The translations under genes and the position numbers were made by a program. 14,004 bases of DNA from Candidatus Methanovirga basalitermitum (GTDB lineage Archaea; Methanobacteriota; Methanobacteria; Methanobacteriales; Methanobacteriaceae). Below, piece after piece: positions 6,580 to 14,004 of the stretch (position 1 is its first letter; the number at the start of each line of letters is the position of its first letter). The DNA is taken from the NCBI GenBank assembly GCA_031284445.1, contig JAISZW010000263.1:1-14004 (forward strand). The letters run 5' to 3'. Below the pieces are notes generated by a model. The model was given only the letters and a program-made list of their open reading frames with translations, was not told the origin of the DNA and made no database searches.

Positions 6580-9266
6580 ATGATCAAATCTAAATCATCT
6601 AAGTTTAAGAGATCAACCTTTTCACCACTTTCTCCTTGTAACTCTTTTTTTATGTTAAGATGATTGTATGTTATAGTATTTCCTTCAATGTCTACTTCTC
6701 CATCACCATCAAGTATTTTAGCTATTTCATCTGTAGGTGTGGAATTTAGATGTTGACTTATCTTTTTTGATTTTCCTTTAAATTCAGGTCCTATTTTATC
6801 CATTCTTGGTGTAATTTCAATGATTTTTTCTTTAATATTAGGTTTATTGTTTTTAATTCCTAAATTTTCTATTTTTAAGGTTCCTTTAATATCTTCTTCA
6901 AATTGGTTTAAAACACTCAATAGATCATTATTTTCAGAGTAAATATTAACTGTATTTAATTTTTGATTTAAAGGTATTTTAAAGGAAGATTTAAATCGCC
7001 TTATATGACTTATTAATTCAATAGCTATATCTCCTTCATTTTTCCATTTTAAATCAGTGATCTTATTGTTTGACTTGAACCATGCATTACTTTTATTATC
7101 ATCTGTTTCATCCACTAAATAGCTGTATACTTCAGATGTGAAGTGTGGTGTGATTGGAGTAAGCAACTTCAAACTTGTATCTATAACAGTTTTCAGAGTG
7201 TATTTAGCTGATAATTTAGATTTAATGCTTTTTTCATCTTGTTTTTCATTGTAAAGCCTGTGTTTAACGGTTTCAATGTATTCGTCACAAAAATCATGCC
7301 AAATGAATCTTTGGATTGAACTTATTACATCTAAGAAGTTGTATTCTTCAAATCCATTGGTGACTTTTAGAGTAAGTTTGCTTAACTTAGATAGAATCCA
7401 TTTATCCAATGGTTTCAATGCAGGTTTATCTTTAATATCCTCATTTATATGTAAACTGATGAATCTAAATGCATTCCAAAATTTTCTTAAGAATTTATAA
7501 CCATACTTAATGTCTTTCCATTCGAAAAGTAAATCTGATCCAGGTGAGCTATTTGCAGCCCAAATCCTGAGTGAATCTGCCCCATATTTATCTATGACTT
7601 CATCTGGAGATATTACATTATCACGAGATTTACTCATTTTATATCCATCTTCACCAAATACCATACCATTAACTTCAATATTCTTAAATGGTTTAATACC
7701 TGTTAATGATTTAGTTCTAAGAATTGTATAAAATGCCCATGTCCTAATTATATCATGACCTTGTGGACGTAAATCAGCTGGAAAACAGTTAGTATAGTTT
7801 AGATTTGGCCAGCCAGCATTCCAAAGAGGAGATATAGAACTATCCATCCAAGTATCTAAAACATCTTCTTCTCCTCTAAAACTGGTAGAACCACATTCAC
7901 AAATATAATTTATCTTTTCCCCATTTTTATCAATAGCTATTGGGTTTGATTGAGTTGGATCAACAGGTAACTCATCTTCTATGGCAACATGAACCCTTCC
8001 ACATTTTTCACAGAACCAAACTGGAATGGGTGTTGCAAATATTCTTTGTCGTGAGATACACCAATCCCATTGCATAGAATCAGCCCAATTTAACAATCGA
8101 CTTTTCATATACTTTGGAATCCAATTAATTTCTTCTGCTGTTTGTTTAACATCATCATTAAGTTTATTAACATCAATAAACCATTGTTTTTTAACCAATA
8201 TTTCAATTGGAGTTTTACATCTCCAACATTGACCAACATTTTGGCTAATCTTTTCCTGTTTTTCAATACAATTGTTCTTTTTTAAATCATTGATAGTGTT
8301 TAACTTGCATTCATTTAAACTCATATCCTTGTATTTACCTGCAGCTTCACTCATTCTTCCTTTTTCATTGATGATCTCAATTGTATCTAAGTTATGTTTG
8401 TTGATCCATGAAACATCAGTTTTATCACCAAAGGTGCATACCATAACAGCCCCAGTACCAAATTTAGGATCAACTTCATCATCGGCTATAACCTTAACTT
8501 TCTGACCTGATAATGGAACTTCAACCTTCTTACCAACTAAGTCAGAATATCTTTCATCTTCAGGATTTACAACAACACCAACACAAGCAGACATTAATTC
8601 TGGACGAGTTGTAGCTATTAAAACTCCATCAAGAGAATTACCATCCTTAATTAAACCTTTAAATCTTACATAATTCAAATTAGTTTCATTACTCTCATAT
8701 TCAACCTCTGCAAATGCAATAGCTGTTTCACATCGAGTACACCAGTTGACAGGATGAATTCCTTGATAAATTAAACCATTTTCATACATTTTTAAAAAAG
8801 AGTACTGGGTTTTTCTCATATATTCAGGAGTCATGGTTATAAATTCTCTACTCCAATCTTGAGAAAATCCAATAGCTTGCATCTGCTTCCTCATTAAACC
8901 AATGTTTTCTTTTGTTAAATCAACACACATTCTTCTAAATTGCGACCTTGGAACATTATTTTTTTTAATGTTGTGTGTTTCTTCAACCTTAACTTCAGTT
9001 GGTAAACCATGACAATCCCAACCTTGAGGAAATAAAACATCATAACCTCTTAATCTTTTATATCTCGCAGTCATATCAATATAAGTCCAATTTAAAACAT
9101 GACCCAAATGTATGGATCCCGTTGGATAAGGTGGAGGAGTGTCAATTACATATCTTGGTTTTACCCCATCTCCAATAAATTTATGGATTTTGGTATCCTC
9201 CCATCTATCTTGCCAATATTTTTCTCTTTTATGATCGTACTCTTTTGGAACCATTTTTTCAGTCAT
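6564..9266 (-). CDS. valS: Valyl-tRNA synthetase
   Basis: A 900-residue class I aminoacyl-tRNA synthetase that attaches valine to tRNA-Val in the cytoplasm. The Rossmann-fold signatures are intact: HLGH at residues 53-56 in PPPYPTGSIHLGHVLNW, and KMSKS at 543-547 in GYKMSKSRDN. Between them is the editing (CP1) domain, with TTRPELMSACVGVVV and a GTGAVMVCTFGDKTDV block, which removes mischarged threonine. Cysteine pairs CEKC and CECG suggest a zinc-binding insert. The anticodon-binding domain follows (DKWILSKLSKL), then a C-terminal extension common in archaeal ValRS. The length is normal and no lesion is seen. The ATG at 9266 has GGAG 7 nt upstream. The gene stands alone: its 3' side faces transposase relics and its 5' side faces a long AT-rich gap. 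Confidence 0.97.
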   Translation of the reverse strand: MTEKMVPKEYDHKREKYWQDRWEDTKIHKFIGDGVKPRYVIDTPPPYPTGSIHLGHVLNWTYIDMTARYKRLRGYDVLFPQGWDCHGLPTEVKVEETHNIKKNNVPRSQFRRMCVDLTKENIGLMRKQMQAIGFSQDWSREFITMTPEYMRKTQYSFLKMYENGLIYQGIHPVNWCTRCETAIAFAEVEYESNETNLNYVRFKGLIKDGNSLDGVLIATTRPELMSACVGVVVNPEDERYSDLVGKKVEVPLSGQKVKVIADDEVDPKFGTGAVMVCTFGDKTDVSWINKHNLDTIEIINEKGRMSEAAGKYKDMSLNECKLNTINDLKKNNCIEKQEKISQNVGQCWRCKTPIEILVKKQWFIDVNKLNDDVKQTAEEINWIPKYMKSRLLNWADSMQWDWCISRQRIFATPIPVWFCEKCGRVHVAIEDELPVDPTQSNPIAIDKNGEKINYICECGSTSFRGEEDVLDTWMDSSISPLWNAGWPNLNYTNCFPADLRPQGHDIIRTWAFYTILRTKSLTGIKPFKNIEVNGMVFGEDGYKMSKSRDNVISPDEVIDKYGADSLRIWAANSSPGSDLLFEWKDIKYGYKFLRKFWNAFRFISLHINEDIKDKPALKPLDKWILSKLSKLTLKVTNGFEEYNFLDVISSIQRFIWHDFCDEYIETVKHRLYNEKQDEKSIKSKLSAKYTLKTVIDTSLKLLTPITPHFTSEVYSYLVDETDDNKSNAWFKSNNKITDLKWKNEGDIAIELISHIRRFKSSFKIPLNQKLNTVNIYSENNDLLSVLNQFEEDIKGTLKIENLGIKNNKPNIKEKIIEITPRMDKIGPEFKGKSKKISQHLNSTPTDEIAKILDGDGEVDIEGNTITYNHLNIKKELQGESGEKVDLLNLDDLDLIIEITR

Positions 9267-9300
9267 CTACTCTCTCCAAAGTAATCTAATAGTAATATAA

Positions 9301-9308
9301 TATAAATA
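9301..9308 (-). promoter_or_regulatory. Possible TATA box of valS
   Basis: The minus strand reads TATTTATA about 35-42 nt before the valS ATG. Usual spacing would place the transcript start near 9279, giving a leader of about 13 nt that just includes the GGAG ribosome binding site. Pattern and position only. Confidence 0.35.
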
Positions 9309-9646
9309 TGGAACTTATAATTTAATTTTACAAAATAAAATAGAAAATTTTAAATATCAAAATATTCATTCTATATTTTTATTTAAATCAAAATGTTTGT
9401 CAATGATGATATTCATTTATTAAGAAATTTTTTAATATTAAATTGAAATTAAACATTCATTACTAACTACTTCATATCTACTAAAAACATGAAAGTTTAA
9501 TTAAAACAAAATTTATAATTAGCATTATAAAATAAATAACTATAAGATACATTGTAAGATTTCTAACATATAAAATTTTGTTAAAGTCAATATTGATTAT
9601 TTTATCTTGCTTTATCCTATCTTTTATAATTATACTATTTGTTAAG

Positions 9647-9656
9647 CTTTATAATT
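9647..9656 (+). promoter_or_regulatory. Possible TATA box of the small membrane protein gene
   Basis: CTTTATAATT is centred about 29 nt before the ATG at 9681. Initiation about 25 nt downstream would make the transcript leaderless or nearly so. This fits the lack of a good ribosome binding site and argues against the TTG at 9639 as start. Confidence 0.4.
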
Positions 9657-9680
9657 GAGATATTAATAAAAAGTGAAAAT

Positions 9681-10037
9681 ATGGAATTGATCTGGTTTTA
9701 TATAGCAATCATATTAGCATTAAGTGATATACTCCATGGAAAACTTATGTGGAATGTTTTCAATGATCCCTATGTATTGTTTGCTGGATTTGTAAATGAA
9801 ATAGTCTCTTCTCCTGTGCATGGATGGATTATACATGAAATACTTGAAGCTATTTTCAACATTGTTGTCTTATCCATTATCTTCTTATCTTTGGAAATAG
9901 GAATATTAGGAGGATTAGTACACTTATGTATTGATATAACCCATACATTGTTCATGAAAAATAAAAACCCAATTGTACATAGAGCATTACATTTTGCCAT
10001 AGAGTCCATATTTTTCATTTTAATATACGGTTTTTAG
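9681..10037 (+). CDS. Histidine-rich conserved membrane protein, function unknown
   Basis: A 118-residue protein with about three or four hydrophobic segments (roughly residues 3-18, 56-76, 105-118, and a shorter one near 30-42). Unusually for such a small membrane protein, it carries seven histidines and several acids in regular spacing: H19; H47 and H52-E53 with E56; H81, D85, H88; and H100, H104, E108. The patterns HxxxDxxH and HxxxHxxxE resemble metal-binding helices, so an intramembrane metal site or hydrolase centre is possible. I know similar proteins from Methanobacteriales with the tail HRALHF..ES but not their function. I chose ATG 9681 over TTG 9639 from the promoter spacing. It is a single gene followed by T-rich runs. 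Confidence 0.7.
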   Translation: MELIWFYIAIILALSDILHGKLMWNVFNDPYVLFAGFVNEIVSSPVHGWIIHEILEAIFNIVVLSIIFLSLEIGILGGLVHLCIDITHTLFMKNKNPIVHRALHFAIESIFFILIYGF

Positions 10038-10081
10038 ATGTATATTTTCTTCATGAGATTTGAATTACCATTAAAACAAAA

Positions 10082-10116
10082 AATATTTTTATCTTTTTTA
10101 ATTATATTTTTTCTAA
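10082..10116 (+). terminator. Oligo-T termination region
   Basis: Three runs of five to six T on the plus strand, starting about 50 nt after the stop of the small membrane protein gene. T-rich tracts like this serve as intrinsic terminators in archaea. Confidence 0.45.
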
Positions 10117-10142
10117 GATGATCTTTTGATAAGTTGAAATAT

Positions 10143-11282
10143 CTAAGTCAATCTGTAGTAGTAATAGTCACCATCTCTACTTTTTGAGGCATTGAACAAG
10201 ATTTTTTCCCAGTTTTTGGATGGTGATTTAACGAACATTATAATACATGATAGTTTGATAAACCATGAGTAAAATTTGCAATATCATCTAATGAATTTAT
10301 TTTGTAAACTCTCTTCATTGAATATGATAATAATTGAGGTGGTACAACATCAATTTCAAAATCAGGAGAAAAAACAATATCGAAATAAACTGTATTTTTG
10401 TGTATTGAATTGCCTAAAATTGACATTGAAACATTATTTTGGGGAAATAATTCCTTATAATGTGGATGTTCATCTTTTAAGTAAAAGTTTGTAGCTGATA
10501 TGAATATTAAAAATATTGCAAAATTATTCCTATTAATTATGATACTCTTTAATTTAGTACTCATTAATTCAGATTCTAAAATCCAATAAATTGAAATAGG
10601 AGCTAATAAAATGGAATTGTTTCCAAAGGTATGGAAAACTTCAAGGCAGAAAAGGAATGAATATCTGAGTGGTTTCTAAAAACTAAAACTTGTAAAATAC
10701 AAGGGATCATTAAAATTGACATTATGGAGCTTATTCTAATTATTTTTTCATTGACATTCTTTTTTAATAGCTTGTTTACTAAGATAAATACAAAAATCAG
10801 AACTAAAACTATCACAGAAAACCCTAAAGCAAAACATACCATTTGACCTAAATAAAATACTAAACAAGTAATAGGTATTAATCAGAAAATAAGGCTTTTT
10901 TCAAGAAATTAAGAACATCCCCACTAAATTTAATTTCACCTTCAAAAATATGCTTTAAATAAACGATAAATACAATAAAAACAAAGAACTAATCTGTTAA
11001 AAATCCAAATAAAAGTATTAAATTTTGCAATATCTTTAAAAACACTTTCATATTAGTATAATTTAAAATTTCAAGAAATATATACAGTACACATGGTAAA
11101 ATAACAGCTTGATCAGCGAAAAAAACATTTTGATGCCAATATAATGGTCCAGGTAATAATAATTCCAGTAAACAGGGAATATTAGCAAAGAGAAATGAAT
11201 TCAAATAATTTGCTTTATTTTGCCTTAAGAAGACGAAAACTATAAGAGAAAGAATGAATGGTTTATACTCCCATTCCCTATT
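10143..11282 (-). pseudogene. Polytopic membrane protein, multiple lesions
   Basis: One gene can be reassembled across three frames. From about 11282 it reads NREWEYKPFILSLIVFVFLR, later LPGPLYWHQNVFFADQAVIL, up to FGFLTD and TAG at 10989-10991; TTC TTT follows, and a TGG to TAG change would explain the stop. The frame continues to about 10890. It then shifts to LIPITCLVFYLGQMVCFALG and on to SDIHSF (near 10655), shifts to LFCLEVFHTFGNNSILLAP with a soluble tail (DFEIDVVPPQLLSYSMKRVY), and shifts again near 10240 to MFVKSPSKNWEKILFNASKS, ending at TAG 10143. No start remains, as stops precede 11282. Several transmembrane segments followed by a soluble C-terminal domain fit a GT-C-like membrane glycosyltransferase, but this is a guess. 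At least four lesions plus the missing front make it dead. Confidence 0.65.
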
Positions 11283-11363
11283 TTATCATCCTTATTTAAT
11301 CCTAATTTTTAAAGGATAAATATCTTAGTTGATAACATTGGATTTTTTCCATGATAAGTTAGA

Positions 11364-13367
11364 TTACATAACTTTTTCGCCGATTTTAGATCCATCAGGT
11401 TTTATGATCTCAGTACTATCTGCTGTGGCTAAAACCATTCCTTCAGATTTAACTCCAAATAAATTTGCAGGTTTTAGGTTTACTAATACAGTAACTTTTC
11501 TATTTATCAGCTGTTCTGGAGAATATTTTAAACCAAGGCCTGCAACAACCTGCATTTCTTTCTCTTTAATATCTATTTTTAACTTTAATAATTTCTCAGA
11601 ACCCTTAATTTTCCCAGCTTCAAGTACCTTACCTATTCTTAAATCTAATTTAACAAAATCATCGATACTTATTATATCCATTATATTATTCTCCTTTAGT
11701 TTTTCATTATTTTGAGATTTTTTTTCAAAGTTATAAAGCTTTTCTTTTTCTTTATTTATTTTTTCATCTTCAATTTTTCTAAATAATGGTTTAGCTTCTT
11801 TAATATCATGACCAACCTCTAAAAAGATCTTTGAATTATTCCAATCATTAGTATCTTCAAGATTTAAAATATCTAAAATTTTAATTGATTTATTTGGAAG
11901 ATAAGGCTTCAAATTAATAGCTAAAACCTTTGAAAGTTGATTGGATAAGTAAAGACAATTAGAAGCTTTTTCATAATCGTCTTTTACAGATTTCCATGGT
12001 TTTTGATGATCAAAATATTTATTTCCTTCTTTAGCTATTTTAAGTATATTTACAAGACCATCCCTAAATTTAAAATTAGATATTGAATCTGCTACTTCAT
12101 AAGGTAAGTTTTCAATCAATGATTTGAATTTTTTATCCTCCTCAGTCAAATTGAAGAGTTTTGGGACTTTACCATCGAAAAATTTATTGGTGAATGTAAA
12201 TGTTCTATGGAGGAAGTTTCCTAAAACATCTGCTAATTCATCGTTCACTCTTCTTTTGAAATCATCCCATGAAAAATCCATGTCCTTATTTAAAGGAGCC
12301 GTGACTGTAAGATAATATCTAAGTAAATCCGAATCAAAATTTTCAACGAAATCTTTTACCCAAATAACCCATCCCTGACTTGTAGACATTTTTCTACCTT
12401 CTAATGATAGATATTCACCAGCAATAATATTATCTGGATTTTTACAACCATATCCCTCTAACATTGCAGGCCAAAAAATCCCATGATGATAAATGATATC
12501 TTTACCAATAAAATGAAGGACTGTGTCATCCCAATACTCTCTCCATGAAATTCCTGTTTTTTTAGACCATTCAGTAGCAGAAGATATGTAACCAATTAAT
12601 GCTTCAACCCAAACATAGATGATTTTTCCTTGACTACCTTTTAAAGGAATAGGAATACCCCAATCCATATCTCTACTCAAAATCCAATCCTTCAACCCAT
12701 CTTTTAACCAATTCTTCAAATAATTTCTAACATTATCACCTAAATTAGGATTGCCGTATACATAATTTTCAACCTTGCCTTGAAATTTGCTTAATCTAAA
12801 AAAGTAATGTTTTGATTCTTTGATTACAGGTGTTTTTCCACAAGCTAAGCATTTAGGCTCTAATAGATCTTCTACATCTAAATGTCTTCCACAAACTTCG
12901 CATTGATCTCCCCTTGCACCTGGACTATTACAAAATCTACATATACCTTCAACATAGCGGTCAGGCAAAAATTTACTACAGTAATCACAATACAATTGCT
13001 TTATTTTCTTTTCATAAATAAGATTTTTGCTGTATAAATCTAAAAAAAAGTTCTGAGCTATTTTATAGTGAGTTTTACTCGTTGTTCGCGAAAAATTATC
13101 AATACTAATATCACACATTTCAAGGTCTTTAATTATCCTTCTATGATACCTTGTGGCTATTTCAATAGGTTTTTTCCCTTCATTATCTGCTTTAACAGCT
13201 ATTGGAGTTCCATGTTCATCAGTAGCACAAACTAATAAGACATCATTCCCATTCATTCTGTTAAATCGTGCAAATATGTCAGCAGGAATGTATGTAGACC
13301 TTAGATGTCCTAAATGACATGGTCCATTAGCATAAGGCAATGCACATGAAATAAAAAATTTGGTCAT
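11364..13367 (-). CDS. metG: Methionyl-tRNA synthetase
   Basis: A 667-residue class I synthetase that charges tRNA-Met for initiation and elongation. HLGH lies at residues 18-21 (LPYANGPCHLGHLRST) and the second signature, KMSTS, at 326-330 in LEGRKMSTSQGW. Between them are two zinc knuckles with cysteines at 127, 130, 143, 146 and 156, 159, 173, 176, the double-knuckle form found in archaea and some bacteria. After the anticodon-binding domain comes a Lys/Glu-rich linker (about 535-563) and a C-terminal EMAPII/Trbp111-type tRNA-binding domain starting at IDDFVKLDLRIGKVLEAG, which also supports dimerisation in relatives. Length is normal and no lesion is seen. The ATG at 13367 has GGAG 7 nt upstream. 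The upstream DNA is an unusual hairpin cluster. Confidence 0.97.
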   Translation of the reverse strand: MTKFFISCALPYANGPCHLGHLRSTYIPADIFARFNRMNGNDVLLVCATDEHGTPIAVKADNEGKKPIEIATRYHRRIIKDLEMCDISIDNFSRTTSKTHYKIAQNFFLDLYSKNLIYEKKIKQLYCDYCSKFLPDRYVEGICRFCNSPGARGDQCEVCGRHLDVEDLLEPKCLACGKTPVIKESKHYFFRLSKFQGKVENYVYGNPNLGDNVRNYLKNWLKDGLKDWILSRDMDWGIPIPLKGSQGKIIYVWVEALIGYISSATEWSKKTGISWREYWDDTVLHFIGKDIIYHHGIFWPAMLEGYGCKNPDNIIAGEYLSLEGRKMSTSQGWVIWVKDFVENFDSDLLRYYLTVTAPLNKDMDFSWDDFKRRVNDELADVLGNFLHRTFTFTNKFFDGKVPKLFNLTEEDKKFKSLIENLPYEVADSISNFKFRDGLVNILKIAKEGNKYFDHQKPWKSVKDDYEKASNCLYLSNQLSKVLAINLKPYLPNKSIKILDILNLEDTNDWNNSKIFLEVGHDIKEAKPLFRKIEDEKINKEKEKLYNFEKKSQNNEKLKENNIMDIISIDDFVKLDLRIGKVLEAGKIKGSEKLLKLKIDIKEKEMQVVAGLGLKYSPEQLINRKVTVLVNLKPANLFGVKSEGMVLATADSTEIIKPDGSKIGEKVM

Positions 13368-13431
13368 TCATTTTCTCCAGTATAGCATGAATTATTATTC
13401 TCTTATTTTTAAAATATTAAATTTAAAATGA

Positions 13432-13605
13432 AGAAAACTTCGTTTTCTAACTTAAACAAGTTTTAAGTAAAGAAAGTCATAGACTTTCTAATTGAACAAG
13501 TTCAATAAAGAAAACTTTGTTTTATTCACAAAGTGAATTTAGGAAACGAAAAACAAGCTTTTCTAAGTTGCCTTTGGCAACAAATCTTTGATTTCCCGTT
13601 CCTAA
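13432..13605. repeat. Cluster of eight small hairpins upstream of metG
   Basis: Successive inverted repeats follow almost without gaps. They are AGAAAAC-TTC-GTTTTCT (13432-13448); ACTTAAA/TTTAAGT (13450-13468); AGAAAGTC-ATA-GACTTTCT (13471-13489); ATTGAAC-AA-GTTCAAT (13491-13506); AAAAC-TTT-GTTTT (13511-13523); ATTCAC-AAA-GTGAAT (13524-13538); GAAAA/TTTTC (13548-13563); and GTTGCC-TTT-GGCAAC (13567-13581). TTAGGAAACG (13539-13548) can also pair, with one extra A, with CGTTCCTAA (13597-13605), enclosing the last two. No coding frame runs through. The arm sequences differ, so this is not a simple tandem array. The block begins 65 nt before the metG start codon. Confidence 0.85.
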
Positions 13606-13942
13606 CTTTAAAAAATAAATTTTTTAAAATTAAGAATATTAATGATTAAAATTTATTTAAAAAATTAAAAACTTTTCCATAATTACTATAGTATATTTCT
13701 ATTATATACCAGTTTTGCTATTAAAATCATCATCAAAAGCTTGTTTATTTTTTTAGTATATTTTTATTATTTCAGTTTTGCTATTAAAATCATCATCAAA
13801 AGCTTGTTATTGATACTGTCTAAAACTTTACTGATGAGATATTTTGAAATCAATAAATTCCTATATTTTATGAATGTAAATTTTTGGTAGTGACCCTTTT
13901 AACTACTAATGTTTTTGTGTATATGGAATGTTAATAGTTCTT
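13606..13942. other. AT-rich intergenic region with duplicated block
   Basis: No supportable gene on either strand. It contains a head-to-tail duplication (about 13689-13808, listed separately) and a weak inverted repeat (GTAGT/ACTAC, about 13887-13906). It ends at a possible partial minus-strand gene. Confidence 0.5.
13689..13808. repeat. Duplicated block with two identical 36-bp cores
   Basis: The segments 13689-13745 and 13754-13808 are nearly the same. Each starts TAGTATATTT and shares an identical 36-bp core (13710-13745 and 13773-13808) that begins CAGTTTTGC and ends AAGCTTGTT. The part before each core differs by small changes and a 2-base length difference. This is a local tandem duplication, not a CRISPR unit: only two copies exist, and the sequence between the cores is itself part of the repeat. 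Confidence 0.85.
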
Positions 13943-14004
13943 TTAAAGGCCATATATGGTCAGTTCCTTGCAGACATCATTGGTGTCCATTTTATCATAT
14001 TTTC
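13943..14004 (-). CDS. Possible C-terminal end of a gene entering from the right edge
   Basis: On the minus strand a frame runs in from the edge as KYDKMDTNDVCKELTIYGL and stops at TAA 13943. The codons are relatively GC-rich for this window, as in a conserved gene end. The opposite strand is also open from an ATG at 13928 (MLIVLLKAIYGQFLADIIG and on to the edge) but has no ribosome binding site, and its hydrophobic look is what a shadow of a charged frame would give. I do not recognise the product. The call rests on about 20 codons only. Confidence 0.25.
   Translation of the reverse strand, partial: KYDKMDTNDVCKELTIYGL

Larger units (their letters stand above)
9267..9680. other. AT-rich divergent intergenic region
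   Basis: This 414-base gap separates valS (minus) from the small membrane protein gene (plus). It holds candidate promoters at both ends. I find no coding frame, hairpin cluster or RNA gene in the middle. Confidence 0.6.

Noticed and set aside
10038..10121. 27-codon plus-strand frame (MYIFFMRFELPLKQKIFLSF...) starting directly after the membrane protein stop
   Set aside because: No ribosome binding site, and its second half is the T-rich terminator tract.
11329..11715. Plus-strand 128-codon frame over the metG end
   Set aside because: Antisense to the well-matched tRNA-binding domain of MetRS.
13432..13605. tRNA or rRNA-like gene in the structured region upstream of metG
   Set aside because: No GTTCRA T-loop with matching acceptor stem and no cloverleaf spacing; the hairpins are independent short stems.
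13710..13808. Two 36-bp identical repeats as a CRISPR array
   Set aside because: Only two copies, the 27-bp interval is itself related to the sequence before the first copy, and no cas gene is near.

Overview
The window is very AT-rich and looks like a chromosome segment of a methanogenic archaeon of the order Methanobacteriales, most likely Methanobrevibacter or a close relative such as Methanosphaera. The evidence is archaeal-type valyl- and methionyl-tRNA synthetases (MetRS with paired four-cysteine zinc knuckles), a TldD-type metalloprotease next to a HIT protein, TATA-like boxes with short leaders, and GGAG/GGTG ribosome binding sites. The genus is inferred; no rRNA or tRNA gene was seen.

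Layout. Positions 1-984 are decayed sequence on the minus strand: a frameshifted, truncated DUF2142-type membrane protein, and an N-terminal stub of dihydroxy-acid dehydratase (ilvD). Directly upstream of these, at 984-1825, is a glycerophosphodiester phosphodiesterase gene split by one missing base. Positions 1826-2426 are a regulatory and intergenic stretch with a 24-bp tandem duplication, a 30-codon cysteine-containing small gene with a strong ribosome binding site (minus), and a palindrome between it and tldD. Positions 2427-4293 hold an intact tldD-HIT pair (plus), closed by a hairpin. Positions 4346-6563 are a graveyard: a fragment of an unrecognised gene, a decayed DDE-type transposase, and a second transposase C-terminus. 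valS (minus, intact) fills 6564-9266. At 9681-10037 is a small histidine-rich membrane protein (plus). Positions 10143-11282 are a multi-lesion membrane-protein pseudogene (minus). metG (minus, intact) fills 11364-13367. Upstream of metG lies a run of about eight small hairpins and then a duplicated block with 36-bp identical cores, before a possible partial gene at the right edge.

The intact genes are housekeeping ones: two tRNA synthetases, TldD and a HIT protein. The broken genes are either envelope-related (GDPD, DUF2142 protein, polytopic membrane protein) or mobile-element derived. The lesions are mostly single-base indels and one nonsense change. They spare the long housekeeping frames, so real decay is more likely than poor sequence. 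No CRISPR array, phage or complete mobile element is visible. The features most worth follow-up are the hairpin cluster, the 30-aa cysteine protein, the histidine-rich membrane protein and the ilvD stub.
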